A DNA stretch of 62,309 bases, taken from Gemmatimonadota bacterium (GTDB lineage: Bacteria; 4572-55; J002). The notes under the pieces are model-generated. The model searched no databases and was not told where the DNA came from. It saw nothing but the letters and a program-made list of their open reading frames with translations. Location of the stretch: NCBI GenBank assembly GCA_003697105.1, contig RFFQ01000131.1, forward strand, positions 1 to 62,309. The letters run 5' to 3'. This document shows, in pieces, positions 1 through 9,671 of this stretch (position 1 is its first letter; every line of letters begins with the position of its first letter). A program made the translations under genes and the position numbers.

Positions 1-103
1 CAAGTTGCATTAGAAATCCTCTCCTGAGTTAAACGTGGAGAGAAAATCTATCATAATAAATCATTTTTTTCAAGAGCTCTGTTGCTCAATGTGGGTTTAT
101 CAC

Positions 104-745
104 TTAATGCACAATAATGCTCAACCCTTGTGTAACCCCAATACTAAGATTGCTTTCATCCGTGAGTTTGATAGTGAAGTTAAATGTTCCTGCGGTAGTG
201 GGTGTACCGGCAAGCCGTCCCGCCGTCGAGATGAGCTGAATGCCCGGTGGTAAATTGCCGCTAACCAGAATCCAAATATCACCGTCCAGACAGTCTATAG
301 ACCCCTTTTCTAATTGCGCCGTGTAATATTCACCCACTGTTGCCGGTGGTAATGTTTGCGTGAGTACCATCCGGGGACATTCGTTAATATGGATGGTAAA
401 ACTCTTGGATGCATATACCCGAAACGTGTCATCCGAGTCATCAATCAAACCGACCGTAAAGGTATAGTACCCCGCTTTTTCAGGTATGCCCCGAAAGTCC
501 CCATCATCTTCAAAATGAATACCCGGGGGTAATGTTCCCCCCAATAACACCCATTCCTCACCCGAACAAAATTCTTTGCTGTGAAGATCGTCAAAATAGT
601 ATTCTCCAACGACACCATCGACTAAGGCATCATCTAGAATTCGATTCCGGCAATCTTCGCAACTCAGTGTTGTCAGTGATAGTAACAGTGCTACACTGAA
701 TAGCACCATCTGACTTCCTAAAAATGCCATCAAATACTGCTTCAT
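104..745 (-). CDS. Lipoprotein with two putative Ig-like (He_PIG) domains
   Basis: The protein has 213 residues from the ATG at 745, which has GGAG about 9 nt upstream. A longer in-frame start at 787 would put a charged stretch before the signal peptide, so it is not chosen. The N-terminus is hydrophobic and ends in LTTLSC, a lipobox, so lipid anchoring is likely. Two repeats follow, each with the pattern G-E-Y-Y, then LPPGI, then G-x-(L/F)-x-G-(T/I)-P-x-x-A-G-x-(Y/F)-x-F-T. That is the hallmark of He_PIG/cadherin-like putative Ig domains. Such domains usually mediate surface adhesion or serve as spacers in large exoproteins; here they form the whole protein. No catalytic domain is visible. 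It is transcribed away from the rest of the left-hand genes, and its partner is unknown. Confidence 0.75.
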   Translation of the reverse strand: MKQYLMAFLGSQMVLFSVALLLSLTTLSCEDCRNRILDDALVDGVVGEYYFDDLHSKEFCSGEEWVLLGGTLPPGIHFEDDGDFRGIPEKAGYYTFTVGLIDDSDDTFRVYASKSFTIHINECPRMVLTQTLPPATVGEYYTAQLEKGSIDCLDGDIWILVSGNLPPGIQLISTAGRLAGTPTTAGTFNFTIKLTDESNLSIGVTQGLSIIVH

Positions 746-863
746 GATTGGACTCCATCTAAAAGTGTGAAAATGAAACCGGATCAACGCCCCTCAAATA
801 TGAACTTAGACGCAGATTACGGGATTGCCTTGCAGTAAACCCGCCGGCGTTGTCGAAAAAACC

Positions 864-891
864 TTGACAATTTCTTAAAAGCGTGTTGATT
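864..891 (+). promoter_or_regulatory. Candidate sigma70 promoter for the lipoprotein at 931
   Basis: A consensus -35 TTGACA lies at 864-869. A weak -10-like TTGATT lies at 886-891 with a 16-bp spacer. The site sits in the divergent gap and would start transcription near 898, consistent with translation from the GTG at 931 rather than the GTG at 883. Confidence 0.4.
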
Positions 892-930
892 CTGTGCATC
901 TACCCAAACATCTTTTCATGGAGAAGACCC

Positions 931-1497
931 GTGAGAATCGTAATCTTACTTAGCCTTAGCTGGTTCGTGATCGGACAATCTTGTAGTGTGCTATCGCCCC
1001 AACAGAAACCGATGACTGATGACCGCTACATTGAATATGTGTGCCAATATACCGAACTGAAGCGCCAGCAGGAAATGGCAGTTATTGCCAATGATATAGA
1101 CCGGTTGAAAAAAATCCAAACCGAAATTGACCGTTTGAACGCAAAATACCCGCGAGCGGCACTTTATCCCTTGCTCCTCAGCGAACCGGAACAAGTCCGG
1201 TTGTATCAGAAATTGCGAAATGATGCCTCCGCTACTCCCCCGCCGCCCCCGATTACAGAAGAACGGTACATCGAGTACATTACCCAATATAATACCCTCC
1301 GGTGGGAACAGGGCGCGGCGGCGATTGCCAATGATACAGAACGGGTTAAAGCCATTCAGAAAAAAATCGACCAACTCAATAAAAAATATCCGCGAGCATC
1401 TGAATATCCGGCACACCTCAACGAAGCCGAAAAAGAACGGCTCAACCAAAAACTACAAGAGCTTCAGACGTTAGAGAAGTCCAATGACCCGCAATAA
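931..1497 (+). CDS. Lipoprotein with a tandemly duplicated helical unit
   Basis: The protein has 188 residues from the GTG at 931, chosen because GGAG lies about 8 nt upstream and the signal peptide then begins properly (VRIVILLSL...GQSC). The in-frame GTG at 883 falls on the candidate promoter. After the lipidated Cys there are two copies of a unit of about 65 residues. Each begins with T-(D/E)-(D/E)-R-Y-I-E-Y and continues with IAND, a helix rich in K/I/D, then KYPRA and YP. The copies are joined by a proline run. Family not recognised. The gene overlaps the downstream CHASE2 regulator by 14 nt, so the two are probably co-translated, and it may work in the same envelope-sensing pathway (inference). 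Confidence 0.75.
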   Translation: MRIVILLSLSWFVIGQSCSVLSPQQKPMTDDRYIEYVCQYTELKRQQEMAVIANDIDRLKKIQTEIDRLNAKYPRAALYPLLLSEPEQVRLYQKLRNDASATPPPPPITEERYIEYITQYNTLRWEQGAAAIANDTERVKAIQKKIDQLNKKYPRASEYPAHLNEAEKERLNQKLQELQTLEKSNDPQ

Positions 1498-4024
1498 GTA
1501 CCAATGGAAAACAATGCTCTTGTCGCGTCTGCTGATTATCGTCGGGGTATTGATTTTTACCGTCTTGACCTCCCGAACACCCTTGATGGATTCCTTCAAT
1601 AATCAGGTCTATGATGAATTAATGCGGTGGCGGGGTAACATTCCGGTGCATCCCGATATAGTGCTGGTATTTATCGGAGATGATGCGACCGAAACTCTTG
1701 GTGAGTGGCCCCTGACCCGTGATTTTTACGCTCTTTTTTTGGATGCGATGCGAACCGCTGGCGCCAAAACCGTTGTGTTCGACCTGCTCATGTCCAACCC
1801 CAGTCCGTTTCCGGAATATGATCAGGAACTGATTCGCTATACCCAAGAGATGGGGAATGTTTATTACCCCTACTTTTTTCAAAATGTAAATGTGATTGCT
1901 CCCAATACTGATGATCTATCTCCTCCGAATCTGATGACCTTTGCTAAACCGTTCAACTTCCCCGATAGTGACCGCTTTTATACCGCTTCTTCTGTGATTT
2001 TTCCGTTACCGGCATTAGCTGAACATGCTAAAGGATTAGGGCATGTCAATGTCGTCCCCGATGCGGATGGGGTAACCCGGCAACTCCCCCTCTTTATCAA
2101 TTATCAAGGGCAAAGTTACCCCTCGTTAGCACTTGTGGTGGCTCTGGATTACAAACAACAAACATGGGCGGAGGCGAATATCCCCCTGGACCCAGAGGGG
2201 ATGTTGGCAATCAATTATTGTGGTGGTTTGGATACGATCCCCAATTATTCGTTTCTACAAGTTTTGGGATCTTACCGGCAAGTGATTGAAGGGGAAACTC
2301 CACTGATCCCGCTGGATACGTTTCGTGATAAATTGGTATTGGTGGGGATGACGGCGACCGGAGCGACAGACCTCAACCCGACCCCCTTTTCCCCCAATTA
2401 CCCATTGGTTGGCACCCTCGCAAATGTTATTAACAGCATTTTGCAGGATGATTATTTGTATCCGGTACCGTGGGGGGTACATCTCGTCTTGATTGGACTC
2501 ATCGGGGTCTTTTTTTTCTTTGGGATTCCGCATATACGCGAACTTTGGATTTTCCTCATTCCTTTCGGGTTGTTGGCTGGATTTGTGGGAATTGCGTGGC
2601 TCAGTTTTAAACTTTTTAATTTGTATTGGCATTATATGGTAATGACCAACGGCATCGTGTTCAATGCTATTGCGCTTTGGGTCTGGACGGTGCGGAATGT
2701 GGAAGTGGAACGTCGCCGAATTCATGGGGAATTACTGCAGCGTACCGAAAAATTGTTACTAAGTGAACAGCGGTTACAGGGGTTAACCACCGAGATCCAA
2801 ACCCTAGAAGAAACCATCGAGACCCTGCATGACTACCAAGTAGAAGCTGAAGAATATCACCGTCTTTTGGAAAAAACAGAAGCCGAACGAATGTCCCTCC
2901 TAGCAGAGCGCGACCGGTTACTATCAGAGAAACAGAAACTGGAAGCCGAACGAAAATCCCTACATGAAAAAATACAACCGCACCCGACCCCCAAACGTAC
3001 CTCGCTTACTGCCAACATCAAAAAACGGGCAGAACTCAAGGGGGACTATCATGCGATCATCGGACAAAGTCCAGCCATGCTGGAGATCCTCTATAAGCTG
3101 GATAAAGTGGCGCAGAGTGATGCCAGTGTGCTTCTGTTTGGTGAGAGTGGAACAGGGAAGGAACTCATCGCACGTGCCATCCATGAAAACAGCCCGCGCC
3201 GCGATAAAAATTATGTCACTGTAAATTGTGCCGCGATTCCCCGTGAATTGATTGAAAGCGAACTTTTCGGCCATGAGAAAGGCGCATTTACCGGGGCGAT
3301 TAACCGCCGTCTGGGCAAATTTGAACTTGCTCATCAAGGAACGATCTTCCTAGATGAAATTGGAGATATGGATGTGCGAATGCAGGCAAAACTTCTCCGG
3401 GCCATTCAAGAACGTGAATTTATGCGCGTGGGTGGCTCTGAATTGATTCAAGTGGATGTGCGGATTATTGCCGCCACCAATCGTGACCTGCCGGCGGAAA
3501 TTGAAAAAGGCAATTTTCGGGAAGATTTATATCACCGGTTGAATGTTGTCCCGTTTTATCTGCCGCCATTGCGTGCCCGCCGCGAAGACATTCCCTTGTT
3601 GATCGACCATTTCCTGACCCTGAAAGGCTTCCCGCAAGTAAAAATCACGCCGGAAGCGATGCAAGCTCTACAACGGTATTCGTGGAAAGGCAATATTCGG
3701 GAATTGGGACAAGTGATCGAGCGAATGCTGGTCTTGAAGGAAAGTGATACTCTGACACTTGATGATGTACCCGTCCTGATCCGGGATTACCAACCTTCTA
3801 CCGAAGAGTGGATCCCCTCGTCCCCAAAATCAGAGTTGCCGGAAATGGAAGCCGGGCAATCGCTAAAAGAATTGGTAGAAGCGTATGAACGAAAGGTAAT
3901 TGTAAAAGCCTTACATAAACATAACTGGAACAAATCGCGCACGGCTGAATTTTTAGGTATCGGGCGACGAAATCTACATCAAAAAATCAATAAATACAAC
4001 ATCATTGATGGTGAAACTCCCTGA
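1484..4024 (+). CDS. CHASE2-sensor sigma54-dependent transcriptional activator
   Basis: This 846-residue protein links an extracytoplasmic sensor directly to a sigma54 activator. There is one membrane segment near residues 11-30 and a CHASE2-type sensor at about 35-325. Three membrane segments follow at about 331-402, then a long coiled coil at about 405-500. The AAA+ domain at about 525-750 carries Walker A GESGTGKE (553-560), the GAFTGA sigma54-contact loop (600-605) and Walker B IFLDEIGD (621-628). A Fis-type helix-turn-helix occupies about 795-840. There is no receiver domain and no kinase domain. CHASE2 is usually fused to adenylate/guanylate cyclases or histidine kinases, so direct fusion to the activator implies one-component membrane-bound transcription control. 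The target promoters are unknown; I saw no convincing -24/-12 element in the window. Confidence 0.93.
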   Translation: MTRNKYQWKTMLLSRLLIIVGVLIFTVLTSRTPLMDSFNNQVYDELMRWRGNIPVHPDIVLVFIGDDATETLGEWPLTRDFYALFLDAMRTAGAKTVVFDLLMSNPSPFPEYDQELIRYTQEMGNVYYPYFFQNVNVIAPNTDDLSPPNLMTFAKPFNFPDSDRFYTASSVIFPLPALAEHAKGLGHVNVVPDADGVTRQLPLFINYQGQSYPSLALVVALDYKQQTWAEANIPLDPEGMLAINYCGGLDTIPNYSFLQVLGSYRQVIEGETPLIPLDTFRDKLVLVGMTATGATDLNPTPFSPNYPLVGTLANVINSILQDDYLYPVPWGVHLVLIGLIGVFFFFGIPHIRELWIFLIPFGLLAGFVGIAWLSFKLFNLYWHYMVMTNGIVFNAIALWVWTVRNVEVERRRIHGELLQRTEKLLLSEQRLQGLTTEIQTLEETIETLHDYQVEAEEYHRLLEKTEAERMSLLAERDRLLSEKQKLEAERKSLHEKIQPHPTPKRTSLTANIKKRAELKGDYHAIIGQSPAMLEILYKLDKVAQSDASVLLFGESGTGKELIARAIHENSPRRDKNYVTVNCAAIPRELIESELFGHEKGAFTGAINRRLGKFELAHQGTIFLDEIGDMDVRMQAKLLRAIQEREFMRVGGSELIQVDVRIIAATNRDLPAEIEKGNFREDLYHRLNVVPFYLPPLRARREDIPLLIDHFLTLKGFPQVKITPEAMQALQRYSWKGNIRELGQVIERMLVLKESDTLTLDDVPVLIRDYQPSTEEWIPSSPKSELPEMEAGQSLKELVEAYERKVIVKALHKHNWNKSRTAEFLGIGRRNLHQKINKYNIIDGETP

Positions 4025-4032
4025 AAAAACCA

Positions 4033-4061
4033 TTGACGAAGTTATTGGGATCAACTAAGGT
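4033..4061 (+). promoter_or_regulatory. Weak candidate promoter upstream of the AI-2E transporter
   Basis: TTGACG (4033-4038) is followed after 17 bp by TAAGGT (4056-4061). The -35 is good and the -10 poor. It lies in the 97-bp gap before the gene at 4122. Confidence 0.28.
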
Positions 4062-4121
4062 TGGTATTCCGCATTTGTTTATTTCTCATTACTTATTCTT
4101 CATTATTCCGGGTTCATAGCT

Positions 4122-5324
4122 ATGTCTTCTGGAACAGGCAAAAAAGCAGACCGCATTCGCAAGATACAGGAAAAACAGACCGAACAGTTTAGCCGTTACT
4201 TTTTGTTAGCGTTGCTGATCGGGGTGATGGTTATCTTTTTTAATATGGTCAAGATTTTTCTTGTGCCGGTATTGCTCGCGGCGGTTTTTTGTACCCTCTT
4301 TTTTCCACTTTACACGTGGCTTTTGGAACGGACTAAAGGGAATAAAGCGTTTAGTTCCTTGTTGTGTTGTCTGATTTTATTGTTAGGGCTACTCGTGCCG
4401 ATTTATCTGGTGGCGGATTCGGTCTCACGCGAGGCGGTTGTTTTTTACCAGTCTGCTGAGCAGGAAATCCGGGAGATTATCAAAAAAGGTGATGAAGGAT
4501 TGCTCGGTAAAATTAAAGATAATCGCTGGGTGCAACGGTTCAATCTGGACAAAATGGATTGGCAGAGTACCCTGAAAGATGTGGCATCTACCGGCGGAAA
4601 ATTGCTGGCAACGGTGATTAACAAGACATCCAAAGGGACGTTTCAAGTGGTGGCAATCCTTTTCATCACATTATTTACCATGTTTTATTTTTTCATGGAT
4701 GGAGAGGCTCTCATTGCTCGTGTGATGTATCTCAGCCCGTTGAATGATGATTATGAACGGGAGATCATTGCCCGGTTTGTTTCGATTTCCCGTGCCACCA
4801 TTAAAGGGACGCTTCTGATTGGCTTAACCCAAGGCGGGTTGGGGGGTATCACGCTGTGGGTGTTAGGAGTTGGCTCACCGATTTTGTGGGGAGTGGTGAT
4901 GGTCATCCTTTCGATCATCCCGATGGTGGGCCCGGCGGTGGTCATGATCCCGGCGGCAATTATCCAAATTGTTTTAGGGAACATCTGGCAAGGTGTGGTG
5001 ATTTTGTTTGTAACCTTAGTGATCATTAGCAATATTGATAATCTTATGCGCCCGCGTTTAGTGGGTCAAGAAAGTGGTATGCACGACCTGATGATTTTCT
5101 TTTCCACATTGGGTGGTATTAGCATGTTTGGGGCAATGGGTTTTATTGTCGGACCGGTTGTCGCCGCTTTATTTTTGGCAATTTTAGATATTTATAGTAA
5201 AGAGTTTCAAATCCATCTGAATATGGCGCAAACGTTTGACGCTGTATCTGGCGAGGAATCCCCTTCTTTACCGCCGGAACCTCGTCCCGCAGAGGATGAT
5301 GACGTCTCGTCCCCCACTTCTTAA
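4122..5324 (+). CDS. AI-2E transporter (PerM/TqsA) family membrane protein
   Basis: The protein has 400 residues with about eight hydrophobic segments and the family's layout. Two N-terminal membrane helices (about 27-75) and a third are followed by a soluble loop (about 110-165). A C-terminal bundle contains the characteristic run PMVGPAVVMIPAA and the helix-breaking segment NIDNLMRPRLVGQ. Family members export small molecules such as autoinducer-2 or act as ion-coupled antiporters; the substrate here cannot be read from sequence. The C-terminal 30 residues are acidic and proline-rich and probably cytoplasmic. It is followed closely by a TonB-dependent receptor. Confidence 0.88.
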   Translation: MSSGTGKKADRIRKIQEKQTEQFSRYFLLALLIGVMVIFFNMVKIFLVPVLLAAVFCTLFFPLYTWLLERTKGNKAFSSLLCCLILLLGLLVPIYLVADSVSREAVVFYQSAEQEIREIIKKGDEGLLGKIKDNRWVQRFNLDKMDWQSTLKDVASTGGKLLATVINKTSKGTFQVVAILFITLFTMFYFFMDGEALIARVMYLSPLNDDYEREIIARFVSISRATIKGTLLIGLTQGGLGGITLWVLGVGSPILWGVVMVILSIIPMVGPAVVMIPAAIIQIVLGNIWQGVVILFVTLVIISNIDNLMRPRLVGQESGMHDLMIFFSTLGGISMFGAMGFIVGPVVAALFLAILDIYSKEFQIHLNMAQTFDAVSGEESPSLPPEPRPAEDDDVSSPTS

Positions 5325-5348
5325 ACGTTTTCATAAATGAGGTTGATT

Positions 5349-7496
5349 ATGAACGGACTAAAATATATTCTATTAATGGGTGTGATAATTAGCGGTTTCT
5401 CCTTTCCGGCAACAGCGCAGGATGAGGCGGATGATTACGAGTTTGCCCCAGAAGACCTCTTCTTTTTTGAAGACGAAATTGTTTATACGGCGTCGCGGCA
5501 AGAGCAAAAAATTAAGGATGCCCCCTCCACGATCACGGTGATCTCCGGGGAAGAACTGAAAGCTTTTGGTATTTTCTGGTTACCGGATCTGTTTCGCCAA
5601 ATTCCCGGACTGGATGTCTCTGGAGCGACCTTAGCTGAAACGGAAGTCTCGACACGAGGACGCGGGTTAGTGGTTTTACCCAGTGACTCCAGTGCCGCTC
5701 CGGGGTTTGGCAATAGTGTTTCCGTTGGTTCGAGCCGAATGTTGGTGATGATCGATGGACGTTCCGTTTATGAAGACTTTTGGGGAAAGACCTACTGGGC
5801 GACATTGGGTGTCACCATTGATGAGATCGAACGGATCGAGATCATTCGGGGTCCCGGTTCGGCGTTGTACGGCGCGAATGCGTTTGATGGGGTGATCAAC
5901 ATCATCACTAAACCGGTGGAGACTTTGAATGGCACCCTGTTTTCTGTTACCGGTGGTGAGCGAGGGACACTTTTTGCCAGTGCTCTGAGTGCGCACCAGT
6001 TTGAAAAATGGGGCTATAAAATATCATTGAATCACCAGCAAATGGATGATTGGAATGTGGTATATCAAGACGAACTCTCAGACCCCGACTCGGAACCTGA
6101 AATTCACCACATCAAAGACCGCGAAAGTTTCAATATCCATCAAGTAAATGCTCAAACGATGTACCGGTTGACCCCAGACCAGCAGTTGAAAGTTTATGCT
6201 AGCTATACTGGGGGATTGATGAACGTGGACAGTGGTGACCCCGTCAACCCCTTTGAAATGGAGATCAATGCCGGTACGGCATGGTTGCAGTACCAAACCC
6301 CAGTATTGAGCCTGAATCTGAGTTGGGACGGACGGTATCATGTGGCCACCAATGCTGATTATGCCCAGTTTAATCCAAATTTTGATGGTGATTTTGATAT
6401 CCAGACGCAAACCTTCCATAGTGATTTACAATATACTATTCAATCCCAAGAGCACCATAATATGATTTTCGGGGCTTCGTACCGCTTTAACCGTTTCAAA
6501 TCGGACTTGTTGAATAGTGTTGACCCGCGTACGATTGAACAATTCGGCGAGTTGGATGTCAATGATACTCAACAGGAACATTTGGCGTCCATGTACGGGC
6601 AAGACCGGGTGCAAATTCATCCCAAAATCGCCTTTACGGCAGGTTTACGGTATGATTACCACTCGCTGACCGGTAATAACCTCAGCCCTCGGGGAAGTTT
6701 GATTTTATCTCCCACCGATAAAGATGTGTTGCGAGTATCGGTAGGTTATGCCTTTCGGAATCCCACCGCTTACGAATCGTATGTTTTGCTGGATAGCTTT
6801 GTTGAATCCGAAATTGAGGTTGATGGGCAAACAATCCCCTTTATTTACATCTTTCGCCTGCGGGGGAATGACCAGTTGAATCCCGAAAAAGTGCGCTCTA
6901 TCGAATTGGCATACAGCCATTATCGCAAAGGTTTGATGGTGCGTCTGGAAGGATTTCATAACCAAATTGAAGATTTTATCATTTCCAATGTGGATGTTCG
7001 GGTACAGCCCTTTCCGCCCGATGACCCCCGGGAAATTCACCAGCGCGAACGGGAACGGTATGTCAATTATGATGGCACGGCAACTGGGATTGGCGGAGAA
7101 TTGACTTTGGAATATCGACCGTACACGTGGTTATATACCTTCTTCAATTGGAGTTACCAAGAATGGAAAGACGATGAGACTGGTCAGAAAATTTCATTTG
7201 TACCCCAGCATCGTGGCAATGTGGGTATTCGCTATATGCCACAGGTGGGTCCCGCTTTTAGTACGGTAATTCATTATGTCGGTGACATCCATTATCCGGA
7301 AACCACCCCTTCCGAAAAGAACGATGCGGTAAATGCTTACGCTTTTGTCGAACTTTCAGCGGGATACTCCTTTTTAGAAAATGTTCGGGCCTCCGTGAGT
7401 GTGTTTAATCTGTTTGATGAGGATTTTCGGGGAACGCCGACTGGTGAAATCTTACTAGGACGACGAATTGTCGGACAAATGTCAATCTCTTTTTAG
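5349..7496 (+). CDS. TonB-dependent outer-membrane receptor
   Basis: The protein has 715 residues from the ATG at 5349, preferred over the ATG at 5337 because GAGG at 5339-5342 then serves as ribosome binding site. A signal peptide ends near ATAQ. An acidic stretch follows, then a TonB-box-like EIVYTASRQ and a plug domain (DAPSTITVISGEEL, IRGPGSALYGANAFDGVINIIT). The rest is an aromatic-rich beta barrel ending in Phe, as expected for BAM-dependent insertion. It lacks the N-terminal carboxypeptidase-like domain of SusC proteins and has no SusD partner, so uptake of a siderophore, cobalamin or another small ligand is more likely than glycan import (inference). It resembles the second receptor at 22898-25036 in the plug region. 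Confidence 0.93.
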   Translation: MNGLKYILLMGVIISGFSFPATAQDEADDYEFAPEDLFFFEDEIVYTASRQEQKIKDAPSTITVISGEELKAFGIFWLPDLFRQIPGLDVSGATLAETEVSTRGRGLVVLPSDSSAAPGFGNSVSVGSSRMLVMIDGRSVYEDFWGKTYWATLGVTIDEIERIEIIRGPGSALYGANAFDGVINIITKPVETLNGTLFSVTGGERGTLFASALSAHQFEKWGYKISLNHQQMDDWNVVYQDELSDPDSEPEIHHIKDRESFNIHQVNAQTMYRLTPDQQLKVYASYTGGLMNVDSGDPVNPFEMEINAGTAWLQYQTPVLSLNLSWDGRYHVATNADYAQFNPNFDGDFDIQTQTFHSDLQYTIQSQEHHNMIFGASYRFNRFKSDLLNSVDPRTIEQFGELDVNDTQQEHLASMYGQDRVQIHPKIAFTAGLRYDYHSLTGNNLSPRGSLILSPTDKDVLRVSVGYAFRNPTAYESYVLLDSFVESEIEVDGQTIPFIYIFRLRGNDQLNPEKVRSIELAYSHYRKGLMVRLEGFHNQIEDFIISNVDVRVQPFPPDDPREIHQRERERYVNYDGTATGIGGELTLEYRPYTWLYTFFNWSYQEWKDDETGQKISFVPQHRGNVGIRYMPQVGPAFSTVIHYVGDIHYPETTPSEKNDAVNAYAFVELSAGYSFLENVRASVSVFNLFDEDFRGTPTGEILLGRRIVGQMSISF

Positions 7497-7509
7497 GAGG
7501 ATGCCGTGC

Positions 7510-7929
7510 ATGAACCGCCCAAATCATCTGATCGGTTGGGGGATACTATTGACCGTTCTGGTTGTTTTCTCAGAGCCTTATGCGACGGAAACCGAACCCA
7601 ATTTGCTGGATAAGGCAAAAGCGTTTTACGACAGCGCGAAAGCCAAAACCAGTGATGCCGTCGCCGGAATGAGAGAATCCGCTGAAAATTTACTCGATCA
7701 GGCTCAAGCTATCATTGCTGTGGAGAGTGAAGTGATCCGCATGCGCGCCGAACTGAATCAGGCACAAGAAACCATCACCGCTTTAGAAGCAAAGTTGGCG
7801 CAAACTCGTGCAGAAGTGCAAATATTACGAATGATCGTCATTGGCGCTGTAGTGATTGTATTGTTGCTGTTCGGTTTTACGCTAAAGGTGGTCGTTGAAA
7901 TGCAACAATTGAAAGGATCGCATGGCTAA
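7510..7929 (+). CDS. Small membrane protein with a periplasmic coiled coil
   Basis: The protein has 139 residues from the ATG at 7510, which follows AGGAGG (7495-7500) at ideal spacing; the in-frame TTG at 7468 lies inside the receptor gene. It has an N-terminal hydrophobic segment or signal peptide (about 5-25) and an Ala/Lys-rich amphipathic helix. A heptad-like coiled coil at about 75-108 has E/Q/A/L periodicity, and a C-terminal membrane helix (about 110-132) ends the protein. Family not recognised. It sits 13 nt after the TonB-dependent receptor and overlaps the next gene by 8 nt, so it is part of the same transcription unit. A structural envelope role is possible, but nothing in the sequence proves it. 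Confidence 0.7.
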   Translation: MNRPNHLIGWGILLTVLVVFSEPYATETEPNLLDKAKAFYDSAKAKTSDAVAGMRESAENLLDQAQAIIAVESEVIRMRAELNQAQETITALEAKLAQTRAEVQILRMIVIGAVVIVLLLFGFTLKVVVEMQQLKGSHG

Positions 7930-8518
7930 AGGTTCGTTTCGCAAAAAGATGCGTCGGGAACGCCAACAGCACCAACACCAACCGATCCCCCCCATGCCCG
8001 ATTTGGATGACCCGATTTACGATAAATTGGATGAATTATACCGGAATCACAAGGATCGACCCCCCAACGCCCCTGAATTTTTTATTTTTTTGGTCGATGG
8101 GCATAATTGCATCCATAAGTTGATGGCAAAAGAACAGTTGGAGTGGGAAGACGCCCGGAATAAATTCTTGCGTGACATTGTGGATTACCGGTTGATGATG
8201 TGGAACTACTACCAGTTGATGGTCGAGTTCAAAATTTATCTGGACGACTACAAATCCCGCTGGTCATCACAAGAATTTGAAGAAGGCGTGACACTCTTTA
8301 ACTCTGCAGTGAGCGGTCGTCGGGATGCCGCCGATATTGAGATTGTGGAAATGGTGCGTCTAGCCGTCAATCCGGCGGAATTGGTCGTCGCTAGCTCCGA
8401 CCGGTACTGCCGCCAAGTAGAACATTACGGGGCAAAACTCTTCAAAGCCGATGTTTTTCTGCAAATGTTGCGCATCCAACTTCCCCCGGACTATATCGGA
8501 GATTATCATTTTGCGTAA
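7922..8518 (+). CDS. YacP-like NYN-domain ribonuclease
   Basis: The protein has 198 residues. After a basic N-terminus, the segment FFIFLVDGHNCIHKL (about 53-67) gives the first acidic motif with its Asn of the PIN/NYN fold. SGRRDAADIEIVE (about 121-133) and VVASSDRYCRQVEHYGA supply the later acidic residues. This layout matches the YacP/Rae1-like NYN endoribonucleases, cytoplasmic enzymes that cut RNA, in one case mRNA on the ribosome. The N-terminal extension of about 50 residues is longer than in minimal YacP proteins. The gene overlaps both neighbours (8 nt at each end), so translation is coupled to the membrane protein before it and the CapA-like gene after it. Confidence 0.78.
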   Translation: MAKGSFRKKMRRERQQHQHQPIPPMPDLDDPIYDKLDELYRNHKDRPPNAPEFFIFLVDGHNCIHKLMAKEQLEWEDARNKFLRDIVDYRLMMWNYYQLMVEFKIYLDDYKSRWSSQEFEEGVTLFNSAVSGRRDAADIEIVEMVRLAVNPAELVVASSDRYCRQVEHYGAKLFKADVFLQMLRIQLPPDYIGDYHFA

Positions 8519-9575
8519 GCTCTTATTTTTCAACTCATTACTGCTTATTTTTCTGTTAAGCCGCCCCCTTCCTCTGTTTTCTACAGAAATCGATTCATCA
8601 CACACCCTGACCATTATTGCCGTGGGCGATATTATGATGGGCACGGATTTCCCGAAAGATAAATTGCCTCCCAACAATGGGAGCAGTCTGTTATCTGAGG
8701 TGGCGCCGATCCTACGGGGTGGTGACCTCACTTTTGGGAATCTGGAAGGTGTGTTGCTCGATGGGGGTGAGCCGGAAAAAACGTGTAATGATACCTCCCT
8801 CTGCTATCTCTTTCGGACGCCAAGCTCTTACGTAGAACATCTGAAAAACGCCGGGTTTGATGTCCTGAGCCTTGCCAATAATCACGCCCGTGATTTCGGG
8901 GAAGCGGGACGAACCGCAACCATGCAAACCCTGTCGAATGCCGGAATCCAACACGCCGGACGTCTCGGCGATATTGCCACCGGCGTCATTGATTCCGTGC
9001 GGTGGGCGCTGATTGCTTTTGCACCAAACCCCGGCTCATATTCCAATCTTGACCAGAATCGCGCGGTGAGGGAAATCAAAAAACTGGATCAAACTTATGA
9101 TCTGGTGTTGGTCTCTGTTCATGGCGGTGCCGAAGGTAAAGATGCCATACATGTTGTGGATAGTATGGAAGTGTACTACGGCGAGGAGCGGGGGAATATG
9201 GTGGAATTTGCTCATGCGGTGATTGATGCCGGTGCCGACCTTGTCCTCGGGCATGGTCCTCATGTGCCTCGTGCCCTTGAACTGTACCGGGACCGGTTGA
9301 TTGCCTATAGTTTGGGCAACTTTTGTACCTATCGTGGCGTCAATATTGCAGGTATTAACGGGTATGCGCCGATTTTGGTAGTTACATTGCACACCAGCGG
9401 TGCTTTCGTGACCGGAAATATTATTTCGGCGCGGCAATATCGCCCCCAAGGCACGCGCTTGGATGCCTATCACCGTGCCGCCAAATTGATGCAACAACTC
9501 ACTTTGGAAGACTTTCCTCAAACCGCGATTTCTATTGATGCTCAGGGATTGATTTCCCGTAAAAAAGCCAAATAA
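8511..9575 (+). CDS. CapA-family (PGA_cap) calcineurin-like protein
   Basis: The protein has 354 residues from the TTG at 8511, chosen because GGAG lies 9 nt upstream and the protein then starts with a clean signal peptide (LRKLLFFNSLLLIFLLS). The ATG at 8451 would add a Cys-rich stretch read out of frame from the previous gene. Conserved motifs follow the CapA/metallophosphatase order: VGDIMMG, FGNLEG, LANNHARDFGEAG, VSVHGG, LVLGHGPHVPRALE and YSLGNF. CapA proteins take part in poly-gamma-glutamate capsule export, and wider family members are putative periplasmic phosphoesterases. No capB or capC is nearby, so a capsule role is not shown. It is translationally coupled to the NYN gene. Confidence 0.88.
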   Translation: MRKLLFFNSLLLIFLLSRPLPLFSTEIDSSHTLTIIAVGDIMMGTDFPKDKLPPNNGSSLLSEVAPILRGGDLTFGNLEGVLLDGGEPEKTCNDTSLCYLFRTPSSYVEHLKNAGFDVLSLANNHARDFGEAGRTATMQTLSNAGIQHAGRLGDIATGVIDSVRWALIAFAPNPGSYSNLDQNRAVREIKKLDQTYDLVLVSVHGGAEGKDAIHVVDSMEVYYGEERGNMVEFAHAVIDAGADLVLGHGPHVPRALELYRDRLIAYSLGNFCTYRGVNIAGINGYAPILVVTLHTSGAFVTGNIISARQYRPQGTRLDAYHRAAKLMQQLTLEDFPQTAISIDAQGLISRKKAK

Positions 9576-9591
9576 GTCTATAAAAAAGTGC

Positions 9592-9620
9592 TTGACAGAA
9601 TTATGGGGATATGATATTCT
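9592..9620 (+). promoter_or_regulatory. Strong sigma70-type promoter for the M23 peptidase gene
   Basis: A consensus TTGACA (9592-9597) and TATTCT (9615-9620) are separated by exactly 17 bp. The start would be near 9628, leaving a 5' UTR of about 110 nt that contains an unused AGGAGG (9672-9677). Confidence 0.75.
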
Positions 9621-9671
9621 CTCCAAGAATTGCTGTAAGAATGAGGGAGTATTAATCTATAACATTTACTT

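Noticed and set aside
991-1449. 152-codon frame on the minus strand
   Set aside because: It mirrors the duplicated lipoprotein gene in another frame; its composition (Cys/Phe-rich) is not protein-like.
9036-9626. 196-codon frame on the minus strand
   Set aside because: It lies opposite the CapA-like gene, which has complete family motifs, and crosses the promoter of the next gene.
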